Positions 8,984 to 18,444 are shown, counted from the first letter of the stretch. The stretch is DNA of 64,000 nt from an uncultured Sphingomonadaceae bacterium (GCA_947493195.1 CANLQG010000009.1:62001-126000); one strand, 5' to 3'. Notes: a model not told the origin generated them from the sequence alone. Program-made: numbers and translations.

Positions 8984-9694
8984 TTACTGCACCATCTCGA
9001 AACTGAAATTCACGGTTATCCCGGCGCTCACCTGGCCCGGCCTTACCGGCGTCGATTCTTCGGAAATGTCCATGGTCGCCACCTGTCGCATCATCGGCAT
9101 GGGACGATCGGACGTCACATTTTCGCTGATTTCCAGCAGGCGGATATTCGAATAGCCCGACATTTGCGCATAGGTCTGCGCCCTTCGCTGTGCCGTGGCG
9201 AAAGCGGCCTGGCGCGCCTGCTCAACCGCGGGGGCCGGGTCGTCCACCGCCCAGCCGATCCCGCCAAGGTCCGTGGCCCCTGCTGCGACCAGGGCATCCA
9301 GCACCTCTCCGGTACGCTGAATATCGCGCAGCACGATGTTCACCCGGTTCATCACGCGGTAGCCGCGGAACTCCTGCTCGCGGGTCTGCTGGTTGTAGTC
9401 GTATTCGGCGTTCAGGTTCACGCCGCTGGTCTGGATATCGTCCTCGTCGATACCGCGTGCCTCGATCCGGTCGACCACGGCATTCATCTGCCGCGCGTTC
9501 TGCCGCATTGCCTCCACTGCCGTGGGCGCAACTGTCGTGACGCCCGCGCTGAGATTGGCGATGTCCGGATCGATCGAAACACTTTCGCTCACCGAAAGGG
9601 CGATCACCGGACCGTTGGATTCAATGGCGACTTCGGCGGCAGCAGGGCTGGCCATCATGGCGATTGCGGCAATGGGAAGGATGGGACGGATCAT
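8984..9694 (-). CDS. SIMPL domain-containing periplasmic protein
   Basis: A 236-residue secreted protein of the SIMPL (DUF541) family. The signal peptide is MIRPILPIAAIAMMASPAAA. The mature domain starts with ALSVSESVSIDPDIANLSAG, followed by the family features IQTSGVNLNAEYDYN, GYRVMNRVNIVLRD, and a C-terminal strand with TVNFSFEMVQ. Family members are periplasmic or outer-membrane associated, and some are linked to oxidative stress; no enzymatic activity is established. It is transcribed divergently from the ABC-F gene with about 120 bases between them. Confidence 0.88.
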   Translation of the reverse strand: MIRPILPIAAIAMMASPAAAEVAIESNGPVIALSVSESVSIDPDIANLSAGVTTVAPTAVEAMRQNARQMNAVVDRIEARGIDEDDIQTSGVNLNAEYDYNQQTREQEFRGYRVMNRVNIVLRDIQRTGEVLDALVAAGATDLGGIGWAVDDPAPAVEQARQAAFATAQRRAQTYAQMSGYSNIRLLEISENVTSDRPMPMMRQVATMDISEESTPVRPGQVSAGITVNFSFEMVQ

Positions 9695-9817
9695 TGGGTA
9701 GCTCCTGGATTGTCAGGCACGTCATCTGCCTTGCTCACGATAACGCCGGGCTGAACGGGGCCGTTCCCCTTCCTTCAGCTTGCCAGTCGCCCGCATCGCC
9801 CCTACCTGCGCACCGCG

Positions 9818-11632
9818 ATGGCAGAACCACCGATCTTGAGCTGGGAAGGACTGGGCCTGCAACAGGGCGGGCGCTGGCTGTTCGGAGATCCCGCCGATGG
9901 GTCTGGCATGGACCTCCACATCGGCCCCCGCGACCGCTTTGCGCTGATCGGCCGCAATGGCGCAGGAAAGACCACGCTGCTGAAGCTGATAACCGGAGAG
10001 ATCGAGGCCGACCGCGGCACCCGCAAGGTTAAGCCGCACATGAACATCGTGTGGCTTGAGCAGGATCCCGATTTCTCCGGCTTCGCCACGCTGATGGACT
10101 ATGCCCTGTCCGGGGAACGGCCGCCTGCGGAACACGCGGTGGAAGCCATCGCAGGCCAGTTGGGCATCGACATGACGACAGGCGCTGCGGGCGCCAGCGG
10201 GGGCGAGCGCCGGCGGGCGGCCATCGCCCGTGCCCTTGCCCTGCAACCCGACCTGCTGCTGCTGGACGAGCCGACCAACCACCTCGATCTTGCTGCTATC
10301 GACTGGCTGGAAGCCTGGCTTACCCGCTACAAGGGTGCTTTCATCGTCATTAGCCACGACCGCACCTTCCTCAAGCGCCTGACACGTTCGACCCTATGGC
10401 TCGACCGCGGACAACTGCGCCGCAAGGACGTGGGTTTTGGCGGATACGAAGCATGGGAAGAACAGGTCTACGCCGAAGAAGCCCGCGCGGCGGAGAAGAT
10501 GGACGCGAAGCTGAAGATCGAGGCGCACTGGCTGGAACGCGGCGTCACCGCGCGGCGCAAGCGCAACATGGGCCGGCTTGAGAAGCTGTGGGAAATGCGG
10601 GCCGCTCGCGCAGCCATGATCACGCCGGGCGGAACCGCCAAGCTGAAGCTGGCGAGCGACAGTGATTTCAAGTCGAAGTCGGTGATCGTGGCCGAGGATA
10701 TCGCCAAGTCCTTCGACGGGCGAGAGATCATCAAGCCGTTTTCCCTGCGCATCCAGCGCGGCGACCGCATCGGCATCGTCGGCGCGAATGGTGCTGGCAA
10801 GACCACGCTCCTCAAGATGCTGACCGGGGAGATGGAGCCCGACACCGGCACCGTCACCCATGCAAAGACCCTGGCGGGCGTCATGATCGACCAGCAGCGC
10901 GCCCTGCTGAAACCGGACATGACCGTGCGGCAGGTGCTGGCCGAAGGCGGCGACTGGATCGATGTGCGCGGCCAGCGCAAGCACGTGCAGGCTTATCTGA
11001 AGGACTTCCTGTTCGATCCCTCGCTGGTGGATGCCAAGATCGGCACCTTCTCCGGCGGCGAGCGATCGCGGTTGCTGCTGGCTCGCGAATTCTCCCGCAC
11101 ATCGAACCTGCTGGTTCTGGACGAGCCGACGAACGACCTCGATCTGGAAACGCTGGACCTGTTGCAGGAGGTTATCGCCGACTACGAAGGTACGGTCCTT
11201 CTCGTCAGCCACGACCGCGATTTTCTGGATCGCACCGTTACCGTGACGCTCGGCCTTGATGGCAGCGGCACGGTGGATATCGTGGCAGGCGGCTACGAGG
11301 ACTGGCAGGCGAAGCGCAAGCAGCAGACCGCGCGAAAATCATCCGCGAGTTCCGGTGCAGCGGATACGCCAGCTGCGCCCCCTCCCCCGCCGCCAAAGGA
11401 TCCGGCGAAACTCAGTTACAAGGACCAGCGCGACTACGAGCAGCTGCCCGCGCGGATCGAGGAGTTGGAGCAACTGATCGCCAAAGGCGAGACGGCCCTC
11501 GCCGATCCCGACCTCTACAGCCGCGACCCGGGCAAGTTTTCGCGTATCTCGAAATCCATCGAACTGGCCCGGCAGGAAAAGGACGAGGCCGAGGAACGCT
11601 GGCTGGATCTCGCCGCTCTGGTAGAGGACTAA
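9818..11632 (+). CDS. uup: ABC-F family ATPase, Uup type
   Basis: A 604-residue cytoplasmic protein with two tandem ATP-binding cassettes and no membrane segment. Cassette one has Walker A GRNGAGKTT (45-53), signature SGGE (127-130) and Walker B LLLLDEPTNHLD (147-158). Cassette two has Walker A GANGAGKTT (322-330), FSGGERSRL and LVLDEPTNDLD. The C-terminal extension after about residue 505 contains a Pro-rich linker and a charged coiled-coil domain (YKDQRDYEQLPARIEELEQL) typical of Uup, which in E. coli affects transposon excision and ribosome assembly. It begins with ATG in a short spacer shared with the divergent SIMPL gene. Confidence 0.9.
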   Translation: MAEPPILSWEGLGLQQGGRWLFGDPADGSGMDLHIGPRDRFALIGRNGAGKTTLLKLITGEIEADRGTRKVKPHMNIVWLEQDPDFSGFATLMDYALSGERPPAEHAVEAIAGQLGIDMTTGAAGASGGERRRAAIARALALQPDLLLLDEPTNHLDLAAIDWLEAWLTRYKGAFIVISHDRTFLKRLTRSTLWLDRGQLRRKDVGFGGYEAWEEQVYAEEARAAEKMDAKLKIEAHWLERGVTARRKRNMGRLEKLWEMRAARAAMITPGGTAKLKLASDSDFKSKSVIVAEDIAKSFDGREIIKPFSLRIQRGDRIGIVGANGAGKTTLLKMLTGEMEPDTGTVTHAKTLAGVMIDQQRALLKPDMTVRQVLAEGGDWIDVRGQRKHVQAYLKDFLFDPSLVDAKIGTFSGGERSRLLLAREFSRTSNLLVLDEPTNDLDLETLDLLQEVIADYEGTVLLVSHDRDFLDRTVTVTLGLDGSGTVDIVAGGYEDWQAKRKQQTARKSSASSGAADTPAAPPPPPPKDPAKLSYKDQRDYEQLPARIEELEQLIAKGETALADPDLYSRDPGKFSRISKSIELARQEKDEAEERWLDLAALVED

Positions 11633-11646
11633 CGCCGCGCAGCGGG

Positions 11647-11664
11647 GGTTAATTGGCATTAACC
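11647..11664. repeat. Perfect 7-bp inverted repeat after uup
   Basis: GGTTAAT and ATTAACC are separated by the four bases TGGC. The hairpin lies 15 bases after the uup stop and about 48 bases before the proposed start of the next gene. There is no T-run, so it is either a weak terminator or a small operator for the downstream gene. Confidence 0.4.
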
Positions 11665-11711
11665 ACGCTTGCAAACGTCGTTTGCACCAAACCGCGTCAA
11701 AACCCCTCCTC

Positions 11712-12956
11712 ATGGGGAATGCGACCAGCTCCGCTTTGCGTGCCGACGAAACGGTAACGCCCGCACGAATGGCGGGTGACGATGGCCCTGCCTTCGGCAG
11801 CCTCGCGAACCTTGGCGGCCCCCGCAAATTCAAGAAAAAGCCCGTTCTCGTCCTCGATCCAGAGGAACTGGAAAAGGCGCACATGCTGTTTCAGGAAGCC
11901 TCGGCCGAATTGCTGGGCGAGGAAGTGGAACGTCCCGAGCGGCCGAAGTCGATCCTTGGCCTTGCTCCGATCGACGATCACGAAGCCGCACCCGAAGACA
12001 TGGGCCAAAGCGACGATTCCGAAGCGGGTGACGACACCGACGCCATCCCCAGCGCGGAAGACGTTCTGCGCATGACAGCCGGGCGCGAGCCCGTCGATCC
12101 TGACACGGATATCGAAGACGGGATGGAAGACGACTTCATTTCCCGTCAGCTGGAAAATCTTGAAGTCGGGCATCGTATCTTCCCCAGCTTGCCGCTGAAA
12201 TCGGAATCGGAAATCGCTGCCGAGGAAGATGCTGAGCGCGCACGGACCGCTGTCCGCGCAAACGATGCAGAACCTTCAAACGACTACCTCGGGGATGCCG
12301 CCCTTCCAAGTTCGAGCATCGAGATCGCCTATGATCCCGAGCGCACTTTTGCTCCCCGGCGCACAATGGCTTTTCCGGTTAACCCGCTGCCCGGGCCGGA
12401 GGCGGAAATCGAACAGGCCGCGGCTCATGAGCTTCCGGTCGCGCCTGTCGAAAGCGGAAAGGCAAGACGCGCCTTCGGCGATGCGCCCTTCCTCGATTTT
12501 CCGCCTGGCCCGCTGCGCTACGAAGACGAACCTCGGCAAGCCGTTTCCGAAAACCGTATGGTTCCCCCGGACACAAATCGGGAGGAAGAAAGCGAAACGA
12601 ACGCCCTTGCCGAACTGCCTTTCGAGCTGGAACTTGAACATGAGTGGGAAGATGACTTGCCTCTCGGCCTGGCCGACCCGGAGCACGACGAGGTCTATCC
12701 GGAAGATGCTGCTTATCCGGGCGAGGATGACAGCTACACCGAAATCGAGGACGAGCCGGTGGACGGCTATGCCTTCATGTATGCCAACAGCCCCCGTGGC
12801 CGCACGCTGGAAGCGCTTGCCGACGGCGAAAGCAATTCGCTGCGCGCCAAGCTGCTGAAGGAACGCGCCGATGCCCCTGACGAAGCCGAAGAGGCCGAGC
12901 ATCGCCCTTCGATCATGGTTCGCCTTGCCAACTGGCTCCGGGGCCTGTTCGGCTAG
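11712..12956 (+). CDS. Acidic orphan protein of unknown function
   Basis: I do not recognise this 414-residue protein. It is strongly acidic and low in structure, with many runs of Glu and Asp (such as AEEDAERA and EDDSYTEIEDEP). Two short conserved-looking segments stand out: GPRKFKKKPVLVLDPEELEKAHMLF-type sequence near residues 38-58, and a C-terminal amphipathic helix MVRLANWLRGLFG that could touch a membrane. The frame is open from a TTG at 11682; the ATG at 11712 is preferred, but neither has a good ribosome binding site. It follows uup after about 80 bases. Its stop overlaps that of the convergent DUF6456 gene. Confidence 0.7.
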   Translation: MGNATSSALRADETVTPARMAGDDGPAFGSLANLGGPRKFKKKPVLVLDPEELEKAHMLFQEASAELLGEEVERPERPKSILGLAPIDDHEAAPEDMGQSDDSEAGDDTDAIPSAEDVLRMTAGREPVDPDTDIEDGMEDDFISRQLENLEVGHRIFPSLPLKSESEIAAEEDAERARTAVRANDAEPSNDYLGDAALPSSSIEIAYDPERTFAPRRTMAFPVNPLPGPEAEIEQAAAHELPVAPVESGKARRAFGDAPFLDFPPGPLRYEDEPRQAVSENRMVPPDTNREEESETNALAELPFELELEHEWEDDLPLGLADPEHDEVYPEDAAYPGEDDSYTEIEDEPVDGYAFMYANSPRGRTLEALADGESNSLRAKLLKERADAPDEAEEAEHRPSIMVRLANWLRGLFG

Positions 12957-13429
12957 GTGATCCGGTAGTACTCTGCCACCCGGTCCAGCGCCAGCTTGAG
13001 CACCAGTTTCCCGCTGCGCGCGGGCCAAGCCAGCGCCTTTTCCGCCACCGGCAGCGTTTCCCCGGCGCAGACCACGCGCCAGAGGATATCTTCCAACCCC
13101 CGGCCCGCTTCACGCAAGGCACCGTCGAAGCGGCTGCGCGCCGCGATCTGCCGTTCGGTCTGCGTCAGGCCCTGTTCGCCCGTCCCCTTTATCCGCACCG
13201 GATCCCATCGCACCGTCACGCTGGCGCCCAGCTGCGCGCGCTCGTAATCGGCTCGCAAGCGCTCGCCCGCGTCAAACAGCCTGTCCTCCAGATGGCCATG
13301 CGCATGCAGCCAGGTCAGGGGACTTTCCGCCACGTTCACCGTCACGCTGCGGCGCTTTCGCGTCACCCCTCCGCCGCGGCGCGGGCCTTCCTCGGTAAGT
13401 TCGCGTTTTACCAGCTTGCGGTTGTTCAT
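12953..13429 (-). CDS. DUF6456 domain-containing protein
   Basis: A 158-residue protein. An Arg-rich N-terminal tail (KRELTEEGPRRGGGVTRKRR) is followed by the DUF6456 pattern: ESPLTWLHAHG, FDAGERLRADYERAQLGASV, then GLEDILWRVVCAGETLPVAEKALAWPARSGKL-type sequence and KLALDRVAEYY. Some members are fused to helix-turn-helix parts and are thought to be DNA-binding regulators in alphaproteobacteria; that domain is absent here. The stop codon shares the four bases CTAG with the stop of the convergent upstream gene. It is divergent from the XRE regulator. Confidence 0.75.
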   Translation of the reverse strand: MNNRKLVKRELTEEGPRRGGGVTRKRRSVTVNVAESPLTWLHAHGHLEDRLFDAGERLRADYERAQLGASVTVRWDPVRIKGTGEQGLTQTERQIAARSRFDGALREAGRGLEDILWRVVCAGETLPVAEKALAWPARSGKLVLKLALDRVAEYYRIT

Positions 13430-13531
13430 GCGCTATCCCCTTCTTCAACAGGGAAGCGCCTTGCAAAAACGAATCGGGTGTAGGAAAGAGGAAATTAAAA
13501 CCAGATCGGTTAGTTTGGAGATCCGTTCCGC

Positions 13532-14104
13532 ATGATCAATCGCATTCGCGACATCCGCAAGCAGAAGGGCATGACGCTTGCCGAAGTGGCCGCCGCCTGC
13601 TCTCCGGCAACGACGGCGCAAACGATCGGGCGGCTCGAAACCGGCATGCGCAACCTGTCGCTCGCATGGATGAACCGAATTGGCGGGGCATTGGGCGTCG
13701 ATCCCGAAACCCTGGTAAAAGGAGACGCGCAAAGACCGACGCAGGTCATAGCGCGCCTGACCGAAGCCGGCGCCGAAAGCCTGTCCAGCCCGCACGATGC
13801 CATCCTGCCTACAGAATTGGTCGACGGCGCATCCCTGGTTTGCCTTTCCATCGAAACCAGCCAGGGCGAATATCGCAGCGGTGACCAGCTCTGGATGCGC
13901 CAGGTTTCACCCGCAGATGCTGGCAATCTCGTCAACCGCGATGTGCTGGCACCCCGTTCCGGCGGGCGCTTCGCGTTCGGGCGACTGATCGACCGGCAGA
14001 GAACACTGGTGGGCCTTTTGCCTCCCGGAATCGGGCAAAGGCAAATCGTGATCGACAACCCGGCGTGGCTTGCAGTTGCGGAAATGCTGGTAAGGAAGCT
14101 CTGA
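13532..14104 (+). CDS. XRE-family transcriptional regulator
   Basis: A 190-residue protein with an N-terminal helix-turn-helix of the XRE/Cro type (residues about 3-60): INRIRDIRKQKGMTLAEVAA, AQTIGRLETGMRNLS, then WMNRIGGALGVDPETL. The C-terminal 110 residues look like a compact beta-rich domain with AFGRLID near 155 and may be a degenerate peptidase S24-like fold. No Ser-Lys dyad could be assigned. It is divergent from the DUF6456 gene by about 100 bases, which suggests local control, and the glycosyltransferase follows after 13 bases. Confidence 0.82.
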   Translation: MINRIRDIRKQKGMTLAEVAAACSPATTAQTIGRLETGMRNLSLAWMNRIGGALGVDPETLVKGDAQRPTQVIARLTEAGAESLSSPHDAILPTELVDGASLVCLSIETSQGEYRSGDQLWMRQVSPADAGNLVNRDVLAPRSGGRFAFGRLIDRQRTLVGLLPPGIGQRQIVIDNPAWLAVAEMLVRKL

Positions 14105-14117
14105 GGCAAAGCCGAAC

Positions 14118-15296
14118 ATGCCCCGCGTCCTGTCCATCGCAACGCTCTACCCCAACGTGCATGTGCCGCGCTTCGGTACTTTCGTCGCGCGGCAGATGGA
14201 GGCCCTGGCCGCGCGCGCCGACTGGGAGGTAACCGTGATCAATCCCATCGGGGTGACGCCGGTGCCGATGGGCCGATACAAGGCGCTCGCCGCCGCCGCC
14301 ATTTCGGGGGAGGAAGGCGGGGTCGACGTTCGCCGTCCGCGTTTCACGCTAATCCCGGCGGTCGGCGGCCCGTTCAATCCGGCAATGATCGCCAGGGCCG
14401 CATTGCCGATTGCCCGCCAGTTGCATGACACTGAGCCGTTCGATCTGATAGACGCTCAATTCTTCTATCCCGATGGCCCGGCCGCCTGTCAGGTTGCGCG
14501 GTCGCTACGCCTGCCGCTCAGCATCAAGGCGCGCGGGGCGGACATTTCCCACTGGGGGCACAAGTCATATGCGCTAAAAAAGATGCAGGCGGCCAGCGAA
14601 CAGGCCGCCGGTTTGCTGGCGGTGAGCGAGGCGCTGAAGCGCGACATGGGCGCCATCGGGCTGCCAGAAGACAAGATCACTGTACATTACACCGGGCTTG
14701 ATCGGGATCTGTTCTACCCCCGGACGCGCCTTTCATCGCGCCAGCAACTGGCGGCGGAATTCAACCTGCGGCTGAAGGATGGAGAGCGCCTGCTGGCCTG
14801 CGTCGGCGCGCTGATTCCGCGCAAGGGCCAGCACTTCGTCATCCGCGCCCTACGCCAGTTGCCAGGCACCCACCTCGCGCTGGTCGGCACGGGGGGCGAC
14901 CGGGCGGCGCTGGCGGAGTTGGCTCTTGAACTGGGCCTCGCGAACCGGGTGCATCTTCTCGGCAGCCTCGATCATGGGGCGCTTCCGGTGGTGCTGTCTG
15001 CCGCAGATGCGATGGTGCTGCCGTCTGCCAGCGAAGGGCTTGCCAACGCCTGGGTGGAATCGCTCGCCTGCGGAACGCCGCTGATCATCACCGATGCCGG
15101 CGGAGCGAAGGAACTGGTCACAGCAGCCGAGGCCGGACGTATTGTGGCGCGCGAGACCGACGCCATCGTCGCAGGCGTGCGTGAGGTGCTGGCCGCGAAT
15201 TATGCGCCGGACGACGTTGCCAGGATGGCCGAACGGTTCAGCTGGGATGCCAATGCCGCCGCACTGGCGGCGTACTACGAGACGCTGATCGGCTGA
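14118..15296 (+). CDS. Glycosyltransferase family 4 (GT-B fold)
   Basis: A 392-residue retaining glycosyltransferase. The N-terminal half has YPNVHVPRFGTFVARQ and DAQFFYPDGPAA. The nucleotide-sugar half begins near residue 225 with ACVGALIPRKGQHFVIRAL and contains the EX7E motif Glu306-Glu314 in SEGLANAWVESLACGTP. It probably adds a sugar to a polysaccharide or lipid-linked intermediate at the inner face of the membrane. Donor and acceptor cannot be read, and no other polysaccharide genes are adjacent. It starts 13 bases after the XRE gene and may be co-transcribed. Confidence 0.87.
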   Translation: MPRVLSIATLYPNVHVPRFGTFVARQMEALAARADWEVTVINPIGVTPVPMGRYKALAAAAISGEEGGVDVRRPRFTLIPAVGGPFNPAMIARAALPIARQLHDTEPFDLIDAQFFYPDGPAACQVARSLRLPLSIKARGADISHWGHKSYALKKMQAASEQAAGLLAVSEALKRDMGAIGLPEDKITVHYTGLDRDLFYPRTRLSSRQQLAAEFNLRLKDGERLLACVGALIPRKGQHFVIRALRQLPGTHLALVGTGGDRAALAELALELGLANRVHLLGSLDHGALPVVLSAADAMVLPSASEGLANAWVESLACGTPLIITDAGGAKELVTAAEAGRIVARETDAIVAGVREVLAANYAPDDVARMAERFSWDANAAALAAYYETLIG

Positions 15297-15323
15297 TCCT
15301 TCACGGCTGGCGGGAAGGATCAG
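15293..15323. terminator. Hairpin between convergent glycosyltransferase and secF
   Basis: A perfect 10-bp stem, CTGATCCTTC with GAAGGATCAG, encloses an 11-base loop and overlaps the glycosyltransferase stop codon. It ends 8 bases before the secF stop. There is no T-run on either side, so it could end transcription from both directions inefficiently or protect 3' ends. Confidence 0.55.
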
Positions 15324-15330
15324 TGCCGTA

Positions 15331-16308
15331 TCACATCTCGCCGCGCGCCTTGCGTTCCTGACGTTCGGCCACGCCCTCTTCCGGCACGAAGCTGTCGCTG
15401 GTTACACCCAGCCACACCAGGATCGGCGCGGCCATGTAGACCGAGGAATAGGTACCCACGAATACACCCAGCACGATGGCGCCCACCATGCCAACAAGGC
15501 TGGCAGGGCCAAAGAACAACAGCGGGACGAGCGCGATGAGCAGCGTCAGCGAGGTCATGACGGTACGCGCAAGCGTCTCGTTCACCGACAGGTCGAGCAG
15601 TTCCGGAAGCTGCATCTTGCGATACTTCTTCAGGTTCTCGCGGATACGGTCATAGACCACGATGGTATCGTTCAGCGAATAACCGATGATCGCCAGGATG
15701 GCGGCGATGATCTGGAGCGAGAACTCCAACTGCAACAGCGCGAACATGCCCAGCGTTAGCGACACGTCGTGGAAAAGCGCGAACAGCGCGCCCACGCCGA
15801 ATTGCCATTCGAAGCGAATCCAGATGTAGGCCGCGATTGCAAGCATGGCGAAGAGCAGCGCGTAAAGCGCGGTCTCGCGGAACTCGCCGGAAACCTTGCC
15901 CGAAACCGTGTTGTTGGAGTCCACGCGGAAGTCGGCGTGGGCTGCGGTTACCGTGTCGATGATCTGGCCCGATATCCGGTTGGCGGCGGCCGGATCGCCT
16001 TCCGCGCTTTCGGGCAGCCGCACGCGGATCGAGACCTGGTTCGGCTCTCCGAAGCGCTGAATGACCGGTTCGCCCAGACCGAGCGTGCCGAGGGTGTCGC
16101 GAAGTTCGCCGACGGGAGCCTCGGCCTCTTCCTGGAAAGTGCCGGTGATTTCCTGGCCGCCGGCAAAGTCCACGCCGTAGTTCAGGCCCTTGGTCATCAC
16201 GAGGCCCCAACTTGCCGCGATCAGCAGCAGGCTGACGATGTAGAACGGCAAGCGCCATTTCAGGAACGCGATGTTCGTGTTGTCGGGAACGAGCTTGAGC
16301 AATTTCAT
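15331..16308 (-). CDS. secF: Protein translocase subunit SecF
   Basis: A 325-residue inner-membrane protein that works with SecD to pull exported proteins through SecYEG using the proton gradient. The first helix is at about 20-40, followed by GLNYGVDFAGGQEI. A periplasmic domain runs to about 142, then five helices. The conserved motif GYSLNDTIVVYDRIRE lies at 209-224. It starts 17 bases after secD in the order yajC-secD-secF, the standard operon order. Confidence 0.96.
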   Translation of the reverse strand: MKLLKLVPDNTNIAFLKWRLPFYIVSLLLIAASWGLVMTKGLNYGVDFAGGQEITGTFQEEAEAPVGELRDTLGTLGLGEPVIQRFGEPNQVSIRVRLPESAEGDPAAANRISGQIIDTVTAAHADFRVDSNNTVSGKVSGEFRETALYALLFAMLAIAAYIWIRFEWQFGVGALFALFHDVSLTLGMFALLQLEFSLQIIAAILAIIGYSLNDTIVVYDRIRENLKKYRKMQLPELLDLSVNETLARTVMTSLTLLIALVPLLFFGPASLVGMVGAIVLGVFVGTYSSVYMAAPILVWLGVTSDSFVPEEGVAERQERKARGEM

Positions 16309-16325
16309 GATCTAATCCTCGCCCC

Positions 16326-17924
16326 TCAGATGTGGATTTCGCTGGGGCGCTTGCCGCGCAGCCAACCGGCCACCCACATGCGGGTGAGCGTCACGGCGGT
16401 GAAAACGCTGGTGAACAGACCGATGATCAGCACCACGGCAAAGCCGCGCACCGGGCCCGAGCCGAACAGGAACAGGAGCACACCGGCGATGAAGTTGGTG
16501 ACGTTGGCATCGTAGATGGCACGGCTGGCTTCCTTGTAGCCATTCTCCACCGCAGCAACCACGCGCCGCCCTCGCCTTCGCTCCTCACGGATGCGTTCGT
16601 TGATAAGCACGTTGGCATCCACTGCCGCGCCCACCGTCAGCACGAATCCCGCGATACCGGGCAGCGTCAGCGTAGTATTCATCATTGCCATGATGCCCAG
16701 CACCATCAGCACGTTGAAGACCAGTGCGATCGTGGCATAGACCCCGAAGCGTCCATAGGTGGCGATCATCAGGCCAATCACCAGCAGCGAACCGATGCCC
16801 ATGGCGACGGCGCCTGCCACGATCGAATCGCGGCCCAGGTCCGGCCCGACGGTGCGTTCCTCGATAATGGTAAGCGGCACCTGCAACGCACCCGAGCGCA
16901 GCTGAATCGCCAGTTCATTGGCACTCTCGGTGGTGAAGCCGCCGGAAATCTGCGCGCTGCCGGAAAGGATCGGCTCGTTGAAGTTCGGTGCGGAAATCAC
17001 CGCGCCGTCGAGGATGATGGCAAAACGGCGGCCCACGTTCTCCGTGGACAAAGTGGCAAAGCGCCGCCCGCCTTCCTGATCGAACTGGATCGAAACAACC
17101 GGCTCGTTCGTCTGCGCGTCGAAACTCTGCTGCGCTCCGGTAAGGCTGTCGCCGCGAATACCGCCAAGGCGGCGGACCGCTTCGAACTGACCGGCAAATC
17201 CACTGTCCTCGGCGTAGGGTACGATCTCGCTGCCCGGACGGGCGATACCCTGCGCAACGTCGCTGGGCAGCGCGTTCGCATCGACCAGCTTGAATTCCAG
17301 CTGCGCGGTCTCACCCAGCAGGCTCTTTAGCTGTTCCGGGTTTTCCAGGCCGGGAACCTGCACCACAATGCGATTGTCGCCTTGGCGCAGGATCGTGGGC
17401 TCGCGCGTGCCAAGCTCGTCGATACGGCGACGGATCACGTCAACGGTAGCTTCCATCGCATCGTCAACTGCCGTTTCCAGGCCTTCCTCGGTCTGGGTCA
17501 GCACCATGCGGTTGCCGTCCATCACCGCCATGTTCCACTCGCGAACGAGGCCCTGCCCGTTCATGAGCGGTGTCAGTACCTCGCGGGCGCGGTCGAGTTC
17601 GCTGGGATCGTCCAGCATGAAGGAAAGGCGACCATTGGCAGTGGAAACGTCGCCGATGCGAATTTCCGGCTCAGCATCCGCCAGTGCCTGCCGGACCGAT
17701 TCTTCCATGATCTCCAGCCGCTCGCGCTGGACTGCCTGTGTATCGCCTTCGAGCAGGATGTGACTGCCGCCCGCAAGGTCGAGGCCGAGGTTGACCTCGG
17801 GCCCCTCTAGCGCATCGGGCAGATCGATGCCCGAGAGCGAGGCGATCGAAGGCAGCGCGGCCAGAGCCAAAAGGATGGTTATGGCCCAGAGCGCAATACG
17901 CTTCCAGAGAGGAAAATCGAGCAT
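16326..17924 (-). CDS. secD: Protein translocase subunit SecD
   Basis: A 532-residue partner of SecF. The first helix (about 9-27) is followed by the conserved GLDLAGGSHILLEG. A large periplasmic P1 region carries LSTENVGRRFAIILDG and ISGGFTTESANELAIQLRSG. Five helices follow near the C-terminus with the signature GFVLTVGAAVDANVLINERI, whose aspartate is linked to proton use. Length is typical for alphaproteobacteria. It lies between yajC and secF, all on the minus strand with short gaps. Confidence 0.96.
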   Translation of the reverse strand: MLDFPLWKRIALWAITILLALAALPSIASLSGIDLPDALEGPEVNLGLDLAGGSHILLEGDTQAVQRERLEIMEESVRQALADAEPEIRIGDVSTANGRLSFMLDDPSELDRAREVLTPLMNGQGLVREWNMAVMDGNRMVLTQTEEGLETAVDDAMEATVDVIRRRIDELGTREPTILRQGDNRIVVQVPGLENPEQLKSLLGETAQLEFKLVDANALPSDVAQGIARPGSEIVPYAEDSGFAGQFEAVRRLGGIRGDSLTGAQQSFDAQTNEPVVSIQFDQEGGRRFATLSTENVGRRFAIILDGAVISAPNFNEPILSGSAQISGGFTTESANELAIQLRSGALQVPLTIIEERTVGPDLGRDSIVAGAVAMGIGSLLVIGLMIATYGRFGVYATIALVFNVLMVLGIMAMMNTTLTLPGIAGFVLTVGAAVDANVLINERIREERRRGRRVVAAVENGYKEASRAIYDANVTNFIAGVLLFLFGSGPVRGFAVVLIIGLFTSVFTAVTLTRMWVAGWLRGKRPSEIHI

Positions 17925-17947
17925 GGTCAGCTATCCGCCGGAATAAA

Positions 17948-18268
17948 TCAGTCGTTGGCGGGCTTGCCGCCCGGCTGGATGATGTCGCCGATGGTGCTTT
18001 TCACCACCTTGATGCGAGTGCCCTGCGCAATCTCCACTTCGGCGTATGTTTCATCAACCTTGGTGATCTTGCCCACAACGCCGCCCGCGGTAACGACCTG
18101 GTCGTTCTTCTTCAGACCGGCCACTTTTGCCTGGTGCTCCTTGGCCCGCTTCATCTGCGGGCGGAACAGCAGGAACCAGAAAATCAGGATCATGCCGACG
18201 ATGGGAAGGAACTGTAGCCAGCCCGGAGGGGCATCGCCAGCAGCAGCGGCAGAGAGAATATCAAGCAT
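17948..18268 (-). CDS. yajC: Sec translocon accessory protein YajC
   Basis: A 106-residue single-span membrane protein. The transmembrane helix is at about 18-36 and is followed by the family hallmark FRPQMKRAKEHQ. The cytoplasmic domain has LKKNDQVVTAGGVVGKI and IKVVKSTIGDI. The ATG at 18268 is used because family members start a few residues before the helix; the open frame continues 18 codons upstream. It is the first gene of the yajC-secD-secF operon. Confidence 0.94.
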   Translation of the reverse strand: MLDILSAAAAGDAPPGWLQFLPIVGMILIFWFLLFRPQMKRAKEHQAKVAGLKKNDQVVTAGGVVGKITKVDETYAEVEIAQGTRIKVVKSTIGDIIQPGGKPAND

Positions 18269-18397
18269 CAATCGAGGTCCATCCCGAACATTGGAAACAC
18301 TAGAGTGGGGAGGCCTCGGCAAGGTTCAAGGCATGCCCCTCCCCGAGACGTTGGAGGCGCGCCTAGCAGCATTGGCATATTGAGGCAATCGAGGTGG

Positions 18398-18426
18398 TTG
18401 CCATACCGGAAATGCCCAACTATAGG
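18398..18426 (+). promoter_or_regulatory. Sigma-70-like promoter of the tRNA-Pro gene
   Basis: TTGCCA at 18398-18403 and TATAGG at 18421-18426 are separated by exactly 17 bases, and the tRNA begins 18 bases after the second box. Spacing and position fit a housekeeping promoter. The assignment rests on pattern alone. Confidence 0.55.
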
Positions 18427-18444
18427 GCCGCACTCCACTGGTCT

